Below are positions 35,602 to 44,716 of a stretch of DNA of 64,000 nucleotides, in pieces. Under the pieces are notes generated by a model. It was not told the DNA's origin. It did no database searches and saw only the letters and a list, made by a program, of their open reading frames with translations. Each line of letters starts with the position of its first letter. The stretch's first letter is position 1. Made by a program: the position numbers and the translations under genes. The DNA comes from Streptomyces tuirus. GTDB lineage: Bacteria > Actinomycetota > Actinomycetes > Streptomycetales > Streptomycetaceae. The stretch spans positions 7,490,001 through 7,554,000 of the forward strand of contig NZ_AP023439.1 in assembly GCF_014701095.1 (NCBI RefSeq), given 5' to 3'.

Positions 35602-36159
35602 ATGACCTCACCCGAGCTCAGTGACCTGGACTATCTCCGGGAGATCGAGCGTCTCGCCCACCGCGTCAGTGTGGAGGCGTCCAACGAAGGATGGCTCTCA
35701 TTCCTGGCGGACCCTGATGAGGCCACACCGCTCCAGCGCAGTGTGAATGTGCTTGCTCGGGCTCTGCGCCATTACCACTTCGCGGGTGATGGCTGCCTGG
35801 AGGAGGACCGTCCGCTGGTCCGCCTCGTCGGGGCCTCGGTGTTGAAGCCCGGGGCCATGCCGGCCGGGGTGGAGGAGGCATACGAGGAGGTGTGCGCACG
35901 GATCGGCGTCGAACCCAGGCCGGAGGGCTGGGCATTGTGGAACGCCTGGGGCGACGGGGACCTGAAGGTGACCATGGTGGTGTCCGCAGTCGAGACGACC
36001 GAGGGGCTGTTCGAGAACTGGGCGCGTGGGAGGGCATTCGACCCGGTGTCACCGTTGCCCTCTCAGGTCGCCCTCGTCCGCCAGGGTTGGATTGGGCCGA
36101 TGACGTTCTCGCCTCGCGGCGTCAAGCGGACGGACCTTGGCGGTCGGCCGCTGTCCTAG
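35602..36159 (+). CDS. Hypothetical protein
   Basis: This 185-aa soluble acidic protein contains LDYLREIERLAHRVSVEASN and LWNAWGDGDLKVTMVVSAVE. No family is recognised. It is the only non-IS gene between two IS copies. Its TAG stop is embedded in the CTAG junction (36156-36159) of the next IS, so its original C-terminus may differ. Confidence 0.6.
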   Translation: MTSPELSDLDYLREIERLAHRVSVEASNEGWLSFLADPDEATPLQRSVNVLARALRHYHFAGDGCLEEDRPLVRLVGASVLKPGAMPAGVEEAYEEVCARIGVEPRPEGWALWNAWGDGDLKVTMVVSAVETTEGLFENWARGRAFDPVSPLPSQVALVRQGWIGPMTFSPRGVKRTDLGGRPLS

Positions 36160-37070
36160 GCTCTACCCCTCGGTCAGCACCGTGTCCACATGAGAATCGC
36201 AGCGAGGTGCAGTGCGGCCTGGTAGGCGATGGCGAGCTTGTCGGGTCGCATGGCCAGACCACGCCACTGTTTGAGGCGATTGATGCATCGCTCGACGGCG
36301 TTGCGCTGCTTGTATGCCTCGGCATCGAAGCCCGGCGGGCGACCACCGGCGCGACCTCGCCGCAGTCGGTGACCGACCTGGTCGGCGGGCTGCGGGATCA
36401 CGGCACGAATACCTCGTCGCCGGAGATGCCCACGGATCGCGCGGGATGAATACGCGCGGTCCGCCAGGACGACGTCCGGCCGGGTTCGTGGTCGTCCCGG
36501 TCCGCCTCGCGGAACACGGATGCCTGCCATGACCACCTCGAAGGCCGGTGCGTCGCCCGCCTGTCCCGCGGAGACGCGGAGGGCCAAGGGCTGTGCATGG
36601 CCGTCGCTGACGAGATGGACTTCCGTGCCCAGGCCGCCGCGGGAACGTCCGAGCGGTCATCGGGCTCAGCCCGAAGTGGCGCCCCTTTCTCCTGGCTCCG
36701 GCGGCGTGCTGGTGAGCCCGGCAGACGGTGGAGTCCACGACACGTTCCAGCCGATGTCGTCAGCACCGTCGGCCGCTGCCAGGAGCGCGGCGAGGATACG
36801 TTCCCAGGTGCCGTCCACGGCCCACCTGAGCAGCCGTTTGTGAGCGGTCTGGAATGAGCCGAGCTCGGCAGGCAGGTCCCGCCAGGGTGAGCCGGTGCGG
36901 TACTTCCACACGATGGCCTCCAGGGTTCGACGATGGTCGGCCCATCGCCGACCACGAACCGGATCGGCCGGCATCAACGGCTCGATCCGGTCCCACATCG
37001 CATCAGTGATCACCCACCGGACAGACACATCCGATCAACCGACGAGCAGATCAAGGAGACACGCTCTAGC
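36157..37070 (-). mobile_element. IS5-family element, decayed
   Basis: CTAG motifs lie at both borders, and weak inverted ends can be matched (AGAGCGTGTCTCCTTG on the right, AGGCTCTACCCCTCG on the left). The internal transposase is frameshifted. Confidence 0.7.
36174..37028 (-). pseudogene. IS5-family transposase, frameshifted
   Basis: OrfA (36666-37028) contains ITDAMWDRIEPLMPADPV and IVWKYRTGSPWRDLPAEL. OrfB (36174-36587) contains DVVLADRAYSSRAIRGHL and NAVERCINRLKQWRGLAM. The join needs two frame changes, through STVCRAHQHAAGARRKG in a third frame. At least one of them is beyond the usual programmed shift. Confidence 0.8.
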
Positions 37071-37230
37071 CCTAGGACTTGTCCGGACGATCATGTATAT
37101 AACGGGGATGACCGCGTGTTGCTGCGGTGGCGGTATCGAGGAACGCATGGCCGCGTCTGCCATAACGGGCGTCGGCCCGGGCGCGGAGCCGAGCACCGCC
37201 CTGCCCCGTGTGCTGATCGGCGGAGACGGC

Positions 37231-37806
37231 ATGATGGGGATCATGAAGTCTCTCGCCGTAGCCGGTCTGCGCATCGTGGAGGGCTGGACCGCGCCCGACG
37301 GGCTCCTTCCGCCCACCGTCACCAGCCAGGCACCGAGCGTCCCGTCTGAGGACGGGCGCGTCGAGGCCATGCTGGACTTCCTCGATCCGCAGCTGCACGA
37401 GAAGGCGAACGCCGACTGGTACCGGCTGTCGGTCGAAGGAGGACTCTTCTCCGGGACCGACTGCAGGTTCCTGATCGCGCTCCACCCCGGCCAGGACCGC
37501 CTCGCACGGTGGCACTGCGTCGAGCTGCAGAGCGAGTGGGACATCATGGGCAAGGGTGCTGACGGGCTGCTCGGCAGTGCCCCCTACCGCCCCGAGTTCA
37601 GCATGCTTTCCCTCGACGGGAACGTGCTGTGCTTCGCCACGACGTGGGAGCACGCCATCAGCACCTCGGTGCTGAAGGCGCCGCATCGTTCGCAGGTCCT
37701 CCGTGAGTGGGCCGAGGATCTGACGGACGGCACCATGGACGACATGGGCGATCCGGACGAGGCACCGCTGAGCCTGGCGGCACGCCGCTGGCTCGACAGG
37801 CTCTAG
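37231..37806 (+). CDS. Hypothetical protein
   Basis: This 191-aa protein contains EAMLDFLDPQLHEKANADWY and SLDGNVLCFATTWEHAIS. No family is recognised. ATG 37231 is chosen because GGAG lies 6 bp upstream; earlier in-frame starts at 37093 and 37108 would add up to 46 residues. Its TAG stop is inside the CTAG at which the second IS copy begins. Confidence 0.55.
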   Translation: MMGIMKSLAVAGLRIVEGWTAPDGLLPPTVTSQAPSVPSEDGRVEAMLDFLDPQLHEKANADWYRLSVEGGLFSGTDCRFLIALHPGQDRLARWHCVELQSEWDIMGKGADGLLGSAPYRPEFSMLSLDGNVLCFATTWEHAISTSVLKAPHRSQVLREWAEDLTDGTMDDMGDPDEAPLSLAARRWLDRL

Positions 37807-38196
37807 GGCCTGTCTGAAGTCGTGTTCAACGGGTGAGATGCCACCTGGCACGATGCCCTCATGAATGCCGATGAATCGTGGGAATCCGTGCCGACTGTCA
37901 ACGTGCGGCTGTGGCGCGCCGATGCCATCGTGCTGTTCGACTGGCTGATGAGCACCGACCTGAACGCTGTACCGATCACGCACCCGGCTCAGAAGCAGGC
38001 GCTGGCAGACCTGCTGTCGCGGTTCGAGTGGGCATGCGATGTGGACATCACGGATTCCACCGCGCCAGAGATCGCCGCAGCCCAGGAAGAGGTGGCCAAG
38101 GATATGGGCTGGTAGAGGTCTGGGATGGCGCGTAGAGAACTCACGGACGCTGAGTGGGAGTTGATCGGCCCGTTCCTGCCGATAGGCAGATACGGC
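37803..38196 (+). repeat. Inverted repeat arm, right (partial second IS copy)
   Basis: It matches the left arm almost perfectly from CTAG through the passenger gene and the first ~75 nt of orfA. It is then cut off just before the IS256-type element at 38202. Confidence 0.9.
37861..38115 (+). CDS. 84-aa IS passenger protein, copy 2
   Basis: The predicted protein is identical to copy 1 at 33794-34048, with a silent change near the end (GATATG versus GACATG). It is followed by a truncated orfA start (MARRELTDAEWELIGPFLP). It can probably be expressed only from a nearby promoter. Confidence 0.65.
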   Translation: MNADESWESVPTVNVRLWRADAIVLFDWLMSTDLNAVPITHPAQKQALADLLSRFEWACDVDITDSTAPEIAAAQEEVAKDMGW

Positions 38197-38201
38197 GTAT
38201 C

Positions 38202-39592
38202 GGGAGTGTAAATCTAACGGCGGATCCGACGATCACGGGAGAGACGTCAAGTGACTGATGCCGCCGTGGAGTTGGAGGCCGTGGAACCTGTCGAGAGTGC
38301 CCAGTCCGGGCCGTCCGTCCCCGTGTCGGACGAGCAGCTGGTCGCGATGCTGGTGGAACGGGCCCGGTCGAAGGGACTGCAGCTGACCGGGCAGGGCGGG
38401 CTGCTGCAGCAGCTGACCAAGCGGGTCCTGGAGTCTGCGCTGGAAGGCGAGATCGCCGATCACCTCGGCTATGAGAAGCACGATGCGGCCGGCCGGGGCA
38501 GCGGCAACTCCCGCAACGGGGGCCGGGCCAAGACCGTGCTGACCGACGTCGGGCCGGTCGAGGTCAAGGTGCCTCGTGACACTGCGGGCACGTTCGAGCC
38601 GCAGATCGTCAGGAAGCGGCAGCGGCGGCTGACCGGGGTCGACGAGATGGCGCTGTCGTTGTCCGCGACAGGGGCTCACGCACGGCGAGATCGCCGCTCA
38701 CCTGGCCGAGGTCTACGGGGCCGAGGTGTCCAAGCAGACCATCTCCACCATTACCGACATGGTGATGGAGGGCATGGCCGAGTGGCAGAACCGTCCCCTC
38801 GACCGTGTTTACCCCGTTTTGTTCGTGGATGCCATCAACGTCAAGATCAGGGACGGGCAGGTCGCGAACCGTCCGGTCTTTGTCGTGATGGCGGTGACGG
38901 TGGACGGGACCCGCGACATCCTCGGCATCTGGGCCGGCGACGGCGGAGAGGGCGCCAAGTACTGGCTGCACGTGTTCACCGAGCTGAAGAACCGCGGCCT
39001 GGACGACGTGCTGATGCTGGTCTGCGACGGGCTGAAGGGCCTTCCCGAGGCGGTGGAGACCGTCTGGCCTCGCACGATCGTCCAGACGTGTGTGGTTCAC
39101 CTGCTGCGGAACTCGTTCCGATATGCGGCCCGTCAGGACTGGGACAAGGTCGCCAAAGCTCTCAAGCCCGTCTACACCGCGCCCAGCGAGGACGCGGCGA
39201 CGGAGCGGTTCCTCGAGTTCCAGGAGGCATGGGGCCGAAAGTATCCGGCGATCGTGAAGCTGTGGTCGGACGCCTGGGCCGAGTTCGTGCCCTTCCTCTC
39301 CTTCGACATCAAGATGCGCAAGGTCATCTGCAGCACGAACGCGATCGAGAGCGTCAACGCCCGCATCCGCAGGGCCGTCCGGGCCCGCGGGCACTTCCCC
39401 AACGAGGCCGCCGCCCTCAAGTGCATCTACATGGCGCTGATGAGCCTGGACCCGACCGGGAAGGGCCGCAAGAGGGTGGACCATACGCTGGAAGGCACCC
39501 TTGAATGCGCTCCAGATCGCCTTCGAAGGCCGCCTCACCCCGAGCAACAACTGACATTAACAACCAAGATCAGCCGTTAAATTGACACTCCC
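38202..39592 (+). mobile_element. IS256-family insertion sequence nested in the IS5-type copy
   Basis: Terminal inverted repeats are GGGAGTGTaAATcTAACGGC on the left and its counterpart GGGAGTGTCAATTTAACGGC on the right, ending at 39592. It interrupts orfA of the second IS5-type copy. No clear 8-bp target duplication is visible. Confidence 0.88.
38251..39554 (+). pseudogene. IS256-family transposase with two single-base frameshifts
   Basis: The first frame (38251 onward) holds VTDVGPVEVKVPRDTAGTFE-type sequence. The second (to about 39475) holds the DDE region LFVDAINVKIRDGQV, LVCDGLKGLPEAV and STNAIESVNARIRRA. The last 26 residues (APLNALQIAFEGRLTPSNN) lie in a further frame. The shifts at about 38672 and 39475 each need one base removed to restore the protein. 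Confidence 0.88.
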
Positions 39593-39752
39593 CCTGACGG
39601 TGGTCAGGAAGTGGTACGTGTACGGGTAGCTCACTGCCATGACGACGGTCATCGCATCCGGCTGAGCGGCGGGCTGCACAAAGGACTGTGCAGCCCGCCC
39701 GTGTGTATTTCGAGGGGTTGCAGCCGAGGCCCTGCGTGTGTCCGGGTACCGG

Positions 39753-39959
39753 TCACGCGAGCAGGGGCAGGAGGGCTCCCAGGAGGGCGACGAACAGCGT
39801 CATAATGCTGAAGGCCACGAAGCTCCCGCGGTTGATCGATTCCGGGACGGGGGCGCCTCCCCAGCGTGCGACGCCGAACGCGATGCTTCCCGCGAGCAAG
39901 GCGAAGAGCATGCCTATGGCCAGGGCGATCATGAGGAGCACGAGAGCATGGATGCTCAC
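39753..39959 (-). CDS. Small two-helix membrane protein
   Basis: This 68-aa protein has two hydrophobic helices, ALVLLMIALAIGMLFALLAG and FSIMTLFVALLGALLPLLA, joined by a short loop. The GTG start overlaps the stop of an upstream 38-aa ORF (GTGA). Such small membrane proteins are common in Streptomyces conjugative elements, but the function is not known. Confidence 0.65.
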   Translation of the reverse strand: MSIHALVLLMIALAIGMLFALLAGSIAFGVARWGGAPVPESINRGSFVAFSIMTLFVALLGALLPLLA

Positions 39960-40072
39960 TTGGCAGGCTCCGTCTGATCGCGGGTGCCGTTCGCGTGCGG
40001 AGGCCGCAGCGAGGTGCGCAACTGCTGTTCGTGGACGGTCCGGTGGCGGTGGTGAAGGGGCTGAGGGGTCAT
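39956..40072 (-). CDS. Very small basic protein coupled to the membrane protein
   Basis: A 38-aa frame starts MTPQPLHHRHRTVHEQQL after GGAGCGGAA and ends by overlapping the next start codon by 4 bp. The coupling and the good ribosome-binding site support it. The sequence itself is uninformative. Confidence 0.4.
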   Translation of the reverse strand: MTPQPLHHRHRTVHEQQLRTSLRPPHANGTRDQTEPAK

Positions 40073-40208
40073 TTCCGCTCCATGGGTTGTGCCGGTTGGA
40101 TATGGTCCGATCACACCGGTGGCACGCATGGTTGCGGCAGGTCGCATTTGCACATTTCCGCAGGCCGGCGCACGTTTCCTGGGCTGCAACACGAGGGGAG
40201 TGACGGTC

Positions 40209-41513
40209 GTGGGGGAGAGGCTCCCGCAGCGGCGTGGACTTGCCGAGCTCGATGAGAACCTTCCCGTCGAGGTGCAGCGATGCGCACAACGCCTGCGCGA
40301 GCTGCACGCCCGAATGGGACTGCCCTCGTACGAGGTGGCGGAGCGGCTGAGCAGCGACGGCATGAGTGTGGACAAGACGCGCCTGTCGAAGTTCCTCAAC
40401 GGGCGCGAGGTCCCCCGCCATGCGTTGGCGGCGCGGTTTCATCAGGTCCTGGCCGAAGAAGAGGGCACCCAGGTCGAACCGCGGGAAGTGTCTTTGACGC
40501 GCAGGCTGATGTACGAAGCAGCCCGCGCGAGCGGAGCCGCGCTAAAAGTGCGGGAACACAAACTTGCCGACGCGGCCGAAGCGATCGAGCAGGAGCGCCA
40601 GCGCACGGCTGAGCAACTGACCGCCCTCAATGGTGAGTTGGAGGCCGAGCGCCAGTTGCGCCGCCAGGCCGAGGAGGAGCTGAAGGATCTGTCCTCCCGG
40701 ACCGAGGAACAGATCGCCGTCCTCCAGGCGCAGCGTGATGCCGCACAGCGACGTATCGATGAACTCCAGGATCAGGTTGCACAGGCCGAAGCGCTCCTGC
40801 GCCTGCAGAGCAGCGAGGCGGCCATGATGTCGCGGGCAGCAGCCGAAACCGCAGCGGAGCTTGCCCGCTGGGAGCAGGCACCTCCGCAGGCTGCAGTGTT
40901 GAACGTGATCGCAGAACGCTTCGTCGAACAGGTGGCTCAGTGGCGGGACCAGGACGAGGACCAGACGGCAGAAGCAGCGATCGAGCACCTGAGCCAGACC
41001 GAACCACTCACCACAGCGCGAGCAATCTGGTACCAGTTCAACACCTCCCGGCGGATGTTTGACCAGCAGCGCATGATGACCGCGATTGCGCGCTTCGCAG
41101 ACCCTCTGGAGCTCTACCGTTCCGCAGGTATGGTCTCCTCCGGCAAGATCCACAGCAGCGACTGGACCGGAAACCTGCTTTTCGCGCTCGCAGACCACGC
41201 ACCTCCTGCGACCGTGCGCCGCTTCCACAAGGCTGCTCGCGAACGTCACAACACGCAACTCGTGGCCGCGCTGAATCGCCAGCTCGTCGAACGGCAGTCA
41301 CGGGCCGCCCGAAAGGCTCTCATCAAGGACTCCCCTGCCCTCGACGAGGATCTGAAGGCATGGAGGCGAGAGACAGCCAAGGAGCGTGCCTCGGGCATTG
41401 CCTTTGCACTTCTGAAGCCCTTCGTCCTGCCGATCTTCTACTTCTTCAACCGTCGTGAACGCCGGAAGCGGGAAAAACAGGAGGCCGCAGCACAGGCGGG
41501 TGAGCAGACATGA
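40209..41513 (+). CDS. HTH protein with long coiled coil
   Basis: This 434-aa protein has an XRE-like N-terminal domain (MGLPSYEVAERLSSDGMSVD and KTRLSKFLNGREVP). A coiled coil rich in Glu, Gln and Arg follows at about residues 90-205. An alpha-helical C-terminal domain ends in a strongly basic tail (FFNRRERRKREKQ). LLKPFVLPIFYFF near the end is a possible amphipathic or membrane-associating segment. It may be a nucleoid- or membrane-associated regulator. GTG 40209 is chosen over GTG 40200 for ribosome-binding-site spacing from GAGGGGA. Confidence 0.7.
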   Translation: MGERLPQRRGLAELDENLPVEVQRCAQRLRELHARMGLPSYEVAERLSSDGMSVDKTRLSKFLNGREVPRHALAARFHQVLAEEEGTQVEPREVSLTRRLMYEAARASGAALKVREHKLADAAEAIEQERQRTAEQLTALNGELEAERQLRRQAEEELKDLSSRTEEQIAVLQAQRDAAQRRIDELQDQVAQAEALLRLQSSEAAMMSRAAAETAAELARWEQAPPQAAVLNVIAERFVEQVAQWRDQDEDQTAEAAIEHLSQTEPLTTARAIWYQFNTSRRMFDQQRMMTAIARFADPLELYRSAGMVSSGKIHSSDWTGNLLFALADHAPPATVRRFHKAARERHNTQLVAALNRQLVERQSRAARKALIKDSPALDEDLKAWRRETAKERASGIAFALLKPFVLPIFYFFNRRERRKREKQEAAAQAGEQT

Positions 41514-41722
41514 CGGACATCCGGACCGCCGCGCTGGCCGCCCGAACGATGGTAGGACGAGTCGCACCGATGCCCGCTCTGCTCGAGGCGGGGCAGGGCC
41601 AGCCCGGCCCCGCACGCTGGACTACCAGCCCCGATGACACCGGCATCAGTGGCGGCTGCTACCCCTACCGCAACCCTGCCAATCGATTTGCTCTTCCGCC
41701 TGACCGTCTGGCCCGAGCCTGA
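41510..41722 (+). CDS. Possible small protein translationally coupled to the coiled-coil gene
   Basis: This 70-aa frame starts with ATG overlapping the upstream stop (ATGA) and begins MTDIRTAALAARTMVGRVAP. No family is recognised. The overlap is the main support. Confidence 0.4.
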   Translation: MTDIRTAALAARTMVGRVAPMPALLEAGQGQPGPARWTTSPDDTGISGGCYPYRNPANRFALPPDRLARA

Positions 41723-41749
41723 GAACCTGCTGGGCGAAGGCGAGAACGT

Positions 41750-42290
41750 GTGCCGGCCGGTGTTGGGGGCGTGGTGGGTGTTGCGGCGTTGATAGTGTCG
41801 GTGGTGGCGCTGGGGGTGTCCGGGTGGGCGTCGTTTGCGGCAGTTGAGGTTGGCGCAGCATGCCAACACGCTGCCGGTGCTGGTGGATCTCTTCCGTGAG
41901 CATCGCAGTGTCCGTCTGGCCGGTGCTCGGCAGTTCGTGCATGAGCGGCTGCCGGGGTGTGATCTGTCGGCGGGGCTGGACGGGGTGCCGGAAGCCGAGC
42001 GGGAGTTGGTGCGTGAGCTGGCCTGGTTCTACGACAACCTGGGCGCTCTGGTTGCGCACGGTGTGGTGGACATCGAGCCTGTCTCCGGGTACCTGGGCGG
42101 GTCGGTGGTCTCGGTGTGGGAAGGGATGCGGCCGCTGGTGGAGGCGGAGCGAGCCAAGCGGGCGGGGAACGCCATGCCGGATCCGAACCGCTGGCAGGAG
42201 TACTTCGAGGACCTCTACCACCTGGTCCGTGAGATCCCCGCGGACCAGGCTCGTGCGCGTACTGAGCTATGGCGCCTCCCGCGCTCATGA
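41750..42290 (+). pseudogene. DUF4760-like membrane-anchored protein, frameshifted
   Basis: An N-terminal membrane helix (GVAALIVSVVALGVSGWASF, from GTG 41750) lies in one frame. The cytoplasmic part continues in another: LRQLRLAQHANTLPVLVDLF, then FYDNLGALVAHGVVDIEPVS and WQEYFEDLYHLVRE. Removing one T from the TTT at 41834-41836 joins them into a normal DUF4760-type protein of about 180 aa. As read, only a TTG-initiated soluble fragment (41835 onward) is open. Confidence 0.6.
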
Positions 42291-43278
42291 TGCGTGACGC
42301 GGTGCTGCTCCAGACGTTCACGCTGCCCGGCTTGCGACTCCTGCCATGACAGGCGACCGGTCAGTGTCTGCCGACTTCGGGATCAAGATGTTCCCGGATC
42401 CGTCGGTAGAGGTCGGTGACCGGGGTTGGTGGGTTGGAGTGGTGGGCTGCGAAGTGGGCACCGACGCGGGGCTTGCTCCGGCCGTGCTCCTTTCCGGCCT
42501 GTTCGTACAACTCGGGATCGAGCTCGGTAAGCAGGGCTTCGAATTCGCCGCCCGACCTCGGCAACGCCCGCGCCGCCCGCGAGGCGACCGCGAGATCCGC
42601 CACCTTCTTGCCTACGGACGGGAGTTCCGCGGAGACCGCCCCTACAAGCTCGAACTCCTCGCCCGGGTCGGCGGCATGACACCCTCCGGCATGCGCACTG
42701 CCTACACGAGCAGCGAGATTCAGACCGTGGCCCGCCAGGTCGGCCGCGCCCCCGACGGCTGCCGCTCCCGCCCCCAGGCCGCCCCGGAGCCCGCACGACC
42801 GGCCGCTCCGAGACGCCCCGTCGACTTCGATGATGAGGCGCGAGCGGTCCGGTGTCAGGTCCCTCTGTGGGCAGCCGCTGCGCCTCGCCGTATACCCGGC
42901 TCCGGGGTCCCGGCCCTTACGCGGTCGGCCGAGGTCGCGACGAGACAACAGGGGTACTTTTCCGGGCAAATCCCGAACAGAGGTTCGGGTGGTCCTTTCT
43001 GGCGGTTTCAATAGTTATGCGACTGCCCGCCCGGGTAGTTCCGCACGCTCTCCCACGCCTCGGTCACGGCCGGCGTGTGAAGCCGTTTCCGCTGCCAGAC
43101 CGGCATCCGGAACGGGTGCGCGGTGCTTCGAGCGGGAACAGACGACCGACCGCCTCCGGCATCGTGTCGTTCTTGTCGGACTCCTGCCTGCCATCCAGGC
43201 CTGGGGCCGCAGCCGCGTACTCCCGTACCCGCTGCCGCCCCCGCCGCCCTTGCTGCGGAGCCGGCTGGCAGGACCTCG
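42291..43278. other. Mosaic region without an intact gene
   Basis: A plus-strand fragment (about 42575-42750) contains IRHLLAYGREFRGDRPYKLE and GMTPSGMRTAYTSSEI, which look like a real protein. A minus-strand fragment (about 42361-42570) contains LDPELYEQAGKEHGRSKP and TDLYRRIREHLDPEVG. Neither extends to a complete gene. I read this as joined remnants. Confidence 0.35.
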
Positions 43279-43755
43279 ATGGCACAGATCTTCAGCCCGC
43301 CACCCGCCGACGACCCGTACGGGCTCCTGGATCGCCTGCAGCCGATTCAGCCCCCTACCGGCCAGGCTCGCACCGCGCTCGTCAAGCAGTTCAAGGACGA
43401 CCCGCTCGGCGAGCTCGTCGCCGCCACCGCCCTCGGCCCCGAGGCGGCCAAACATATACGCGCCAAGTTCCCCAAGACGCTGCCCAGCGGGGACAGGGCC
43501 GAGCTGCGGATGTTCCAGTCGAGCCCCCTCGCTGGCGCTCTCGTTCTGCAGCCGCGCTTGGCCGATGCCGAGGCATCCCCCGCCGACCCGCTCTACGACC
43601 AGCTCATCGAGGCGATCCAGAGCGGTGACACCCTGCCGGACCTGGACGACCTCGTCATCAGCGCCGGCAGGTTCGGCAGTGAGGACGTAACGCTCGGAGG
43701 GGGGTTTGTTGGTGGGCCGAGTGTTTGTTGGCCTGGGGTGTTGTGGGTTCGCTGA
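43279..43755 (+). pseudogene. Hypothetical gene truncated at the Tn7-like region
   Basis: It starts MAQIFSPPPADDPYGLLDRL and continues with protein-like sequence to DDLVISAGRFGSEDVTL (about 43697). It then passes into G/T-rich DNA, where the frame encodes GGGFVGGPSVCWPG and stops. The abrupt change suggests that the 3' part was lost where the transposon-like region begins. No family is recognised. Confidence 0.5.
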
Positions 43756-43917
43756 GAAGTCGGGTGGGTGGTTGGGGCGGGGTGGGTGGGGGTTTGAGCT
43801 GGGGTTATGTGGTGTGTGTGGAGTGAGGCTGGGGTGGGTTGTAGGCAGTTCTAGCGTGTAAAGACTCGGTTGGTGTTTTTGCTGGTCAGCGTTGTTTTGG
43901 TTGTTCGGTGGGTGGGG
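43756..43917. repeat. G-rich tract with G-quadruplex potential
   Basis: From 43762 to 43792 the plus strand contains at least six runs of three to five G separated by one to four bases. Two direct copies of GTTTGTTGG lie just before it (43704 and 43723). It may form part of a transposon end. Confidence 0.5.
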
Positions 43918-44462
43918 TTAGCGGTTGCGGGTGGGGCGTCTGTGTTGTTCGGCGAGGTGGTCGAGTTGTACGGCGTCGAGGGTGGTTTTGGTGATGCGTT
44001 CGGTGCCGTCGGTGATGGCGGTGATGGCGGTGATGGCGGTGATGGCCGCTTGGCGGATGAGTCGGGTGAGGGATCCGATGGGGCCGGCGGTGCGTTGGTG
44101 GAGGTAGGCGGCGTGGGCCGGGAGGGTTCCGGATTTGTGCTGCTGGAGGTCGAGGGCGCTTTCGATGTCGGTGATGACGTCGCGGAAGGGCTGGCGGGTG
44201 CCGTGGCGGGCGGGGAGGGGGCCGCAGGTGATGAGAGTGGCGCGGCCGGCGAGTTGGGCGCCGCGGGTGCCGCTGAACAGGGGGGTGTCGGTGACGTTGA
44301 TGCCTGCGTAGACGAAGGTGGCGGCTAGGCGCTCGGTGAGGTCTTTGATGAGGTCGGCGGTTTGGGCGCCGGTGGTGGTGCGGGGGTTGAGGCGGTGGAT
44401 TTCGTCGATGAGGACGAGCTGGACGCCCGCGGCGGTGTAGGTGTGGCAGATGTGGCGTAGCT
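43918..44462 (-). pseudogene. Truncated second TniB ATPase
   Basis: The minus strand reads ICHTYTAAGVQLVLIDEIHR, then ATFVYAGINVTDTPLFSGTR and GSLTRLIRQAAITAI, and stops at TAA 43918. It is collinear with the C-terminal two thirds of the TniB at 45628-46662. It lacks the start and Walker A, and breaks off at about 44462. A 9-bp repeat (gtgatggcg, three and a half copies at 44012-44047) expands one helix. Confidence 0.88.
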
Positions 44463-44716
44463 GACTTGTTTGTTTATTGATCTTGGTTGTGGCCTGGCAT
44501 TGCTCAGCTGTACTGGGCGGTAGATCTGTTCCGTGGGCGAGGTTTACGCGGAGTCGCGTGTACGGCCCCGGCGGATATGTGGGCTGAGCTGGCTGTTTGG
44601 TGCTGCGCAGTGAGCTGAGTGGGGCAGCGGTTTTTGCGCAGTGTGGTTGGCGCGTCTATAGGTACGGGTGCTGGCCGGTCGTGTGAGGGCTGGGGCGGCG
44701 AGGGGTGTGTGGTGGT
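44463..44716. other. Spacer with short direct repeats
   Basis: No gene is seen. GCGCAGTG occurs at 44605-44612 and again at 44636-44643, which could be transposase-binding repeats. The junction with the truncated TniB reads TTGTTTGTTTATTG, an AT-rich interruption. Confidence 0.4.

Noticed and set aside
42361..43011. 216-aa minus-strand frame as a complete gene
   Set aside because: Only its last ~70 residues look coding. A plus-strand fragment overlaps the middle, so neither frame was called as an intact gene.
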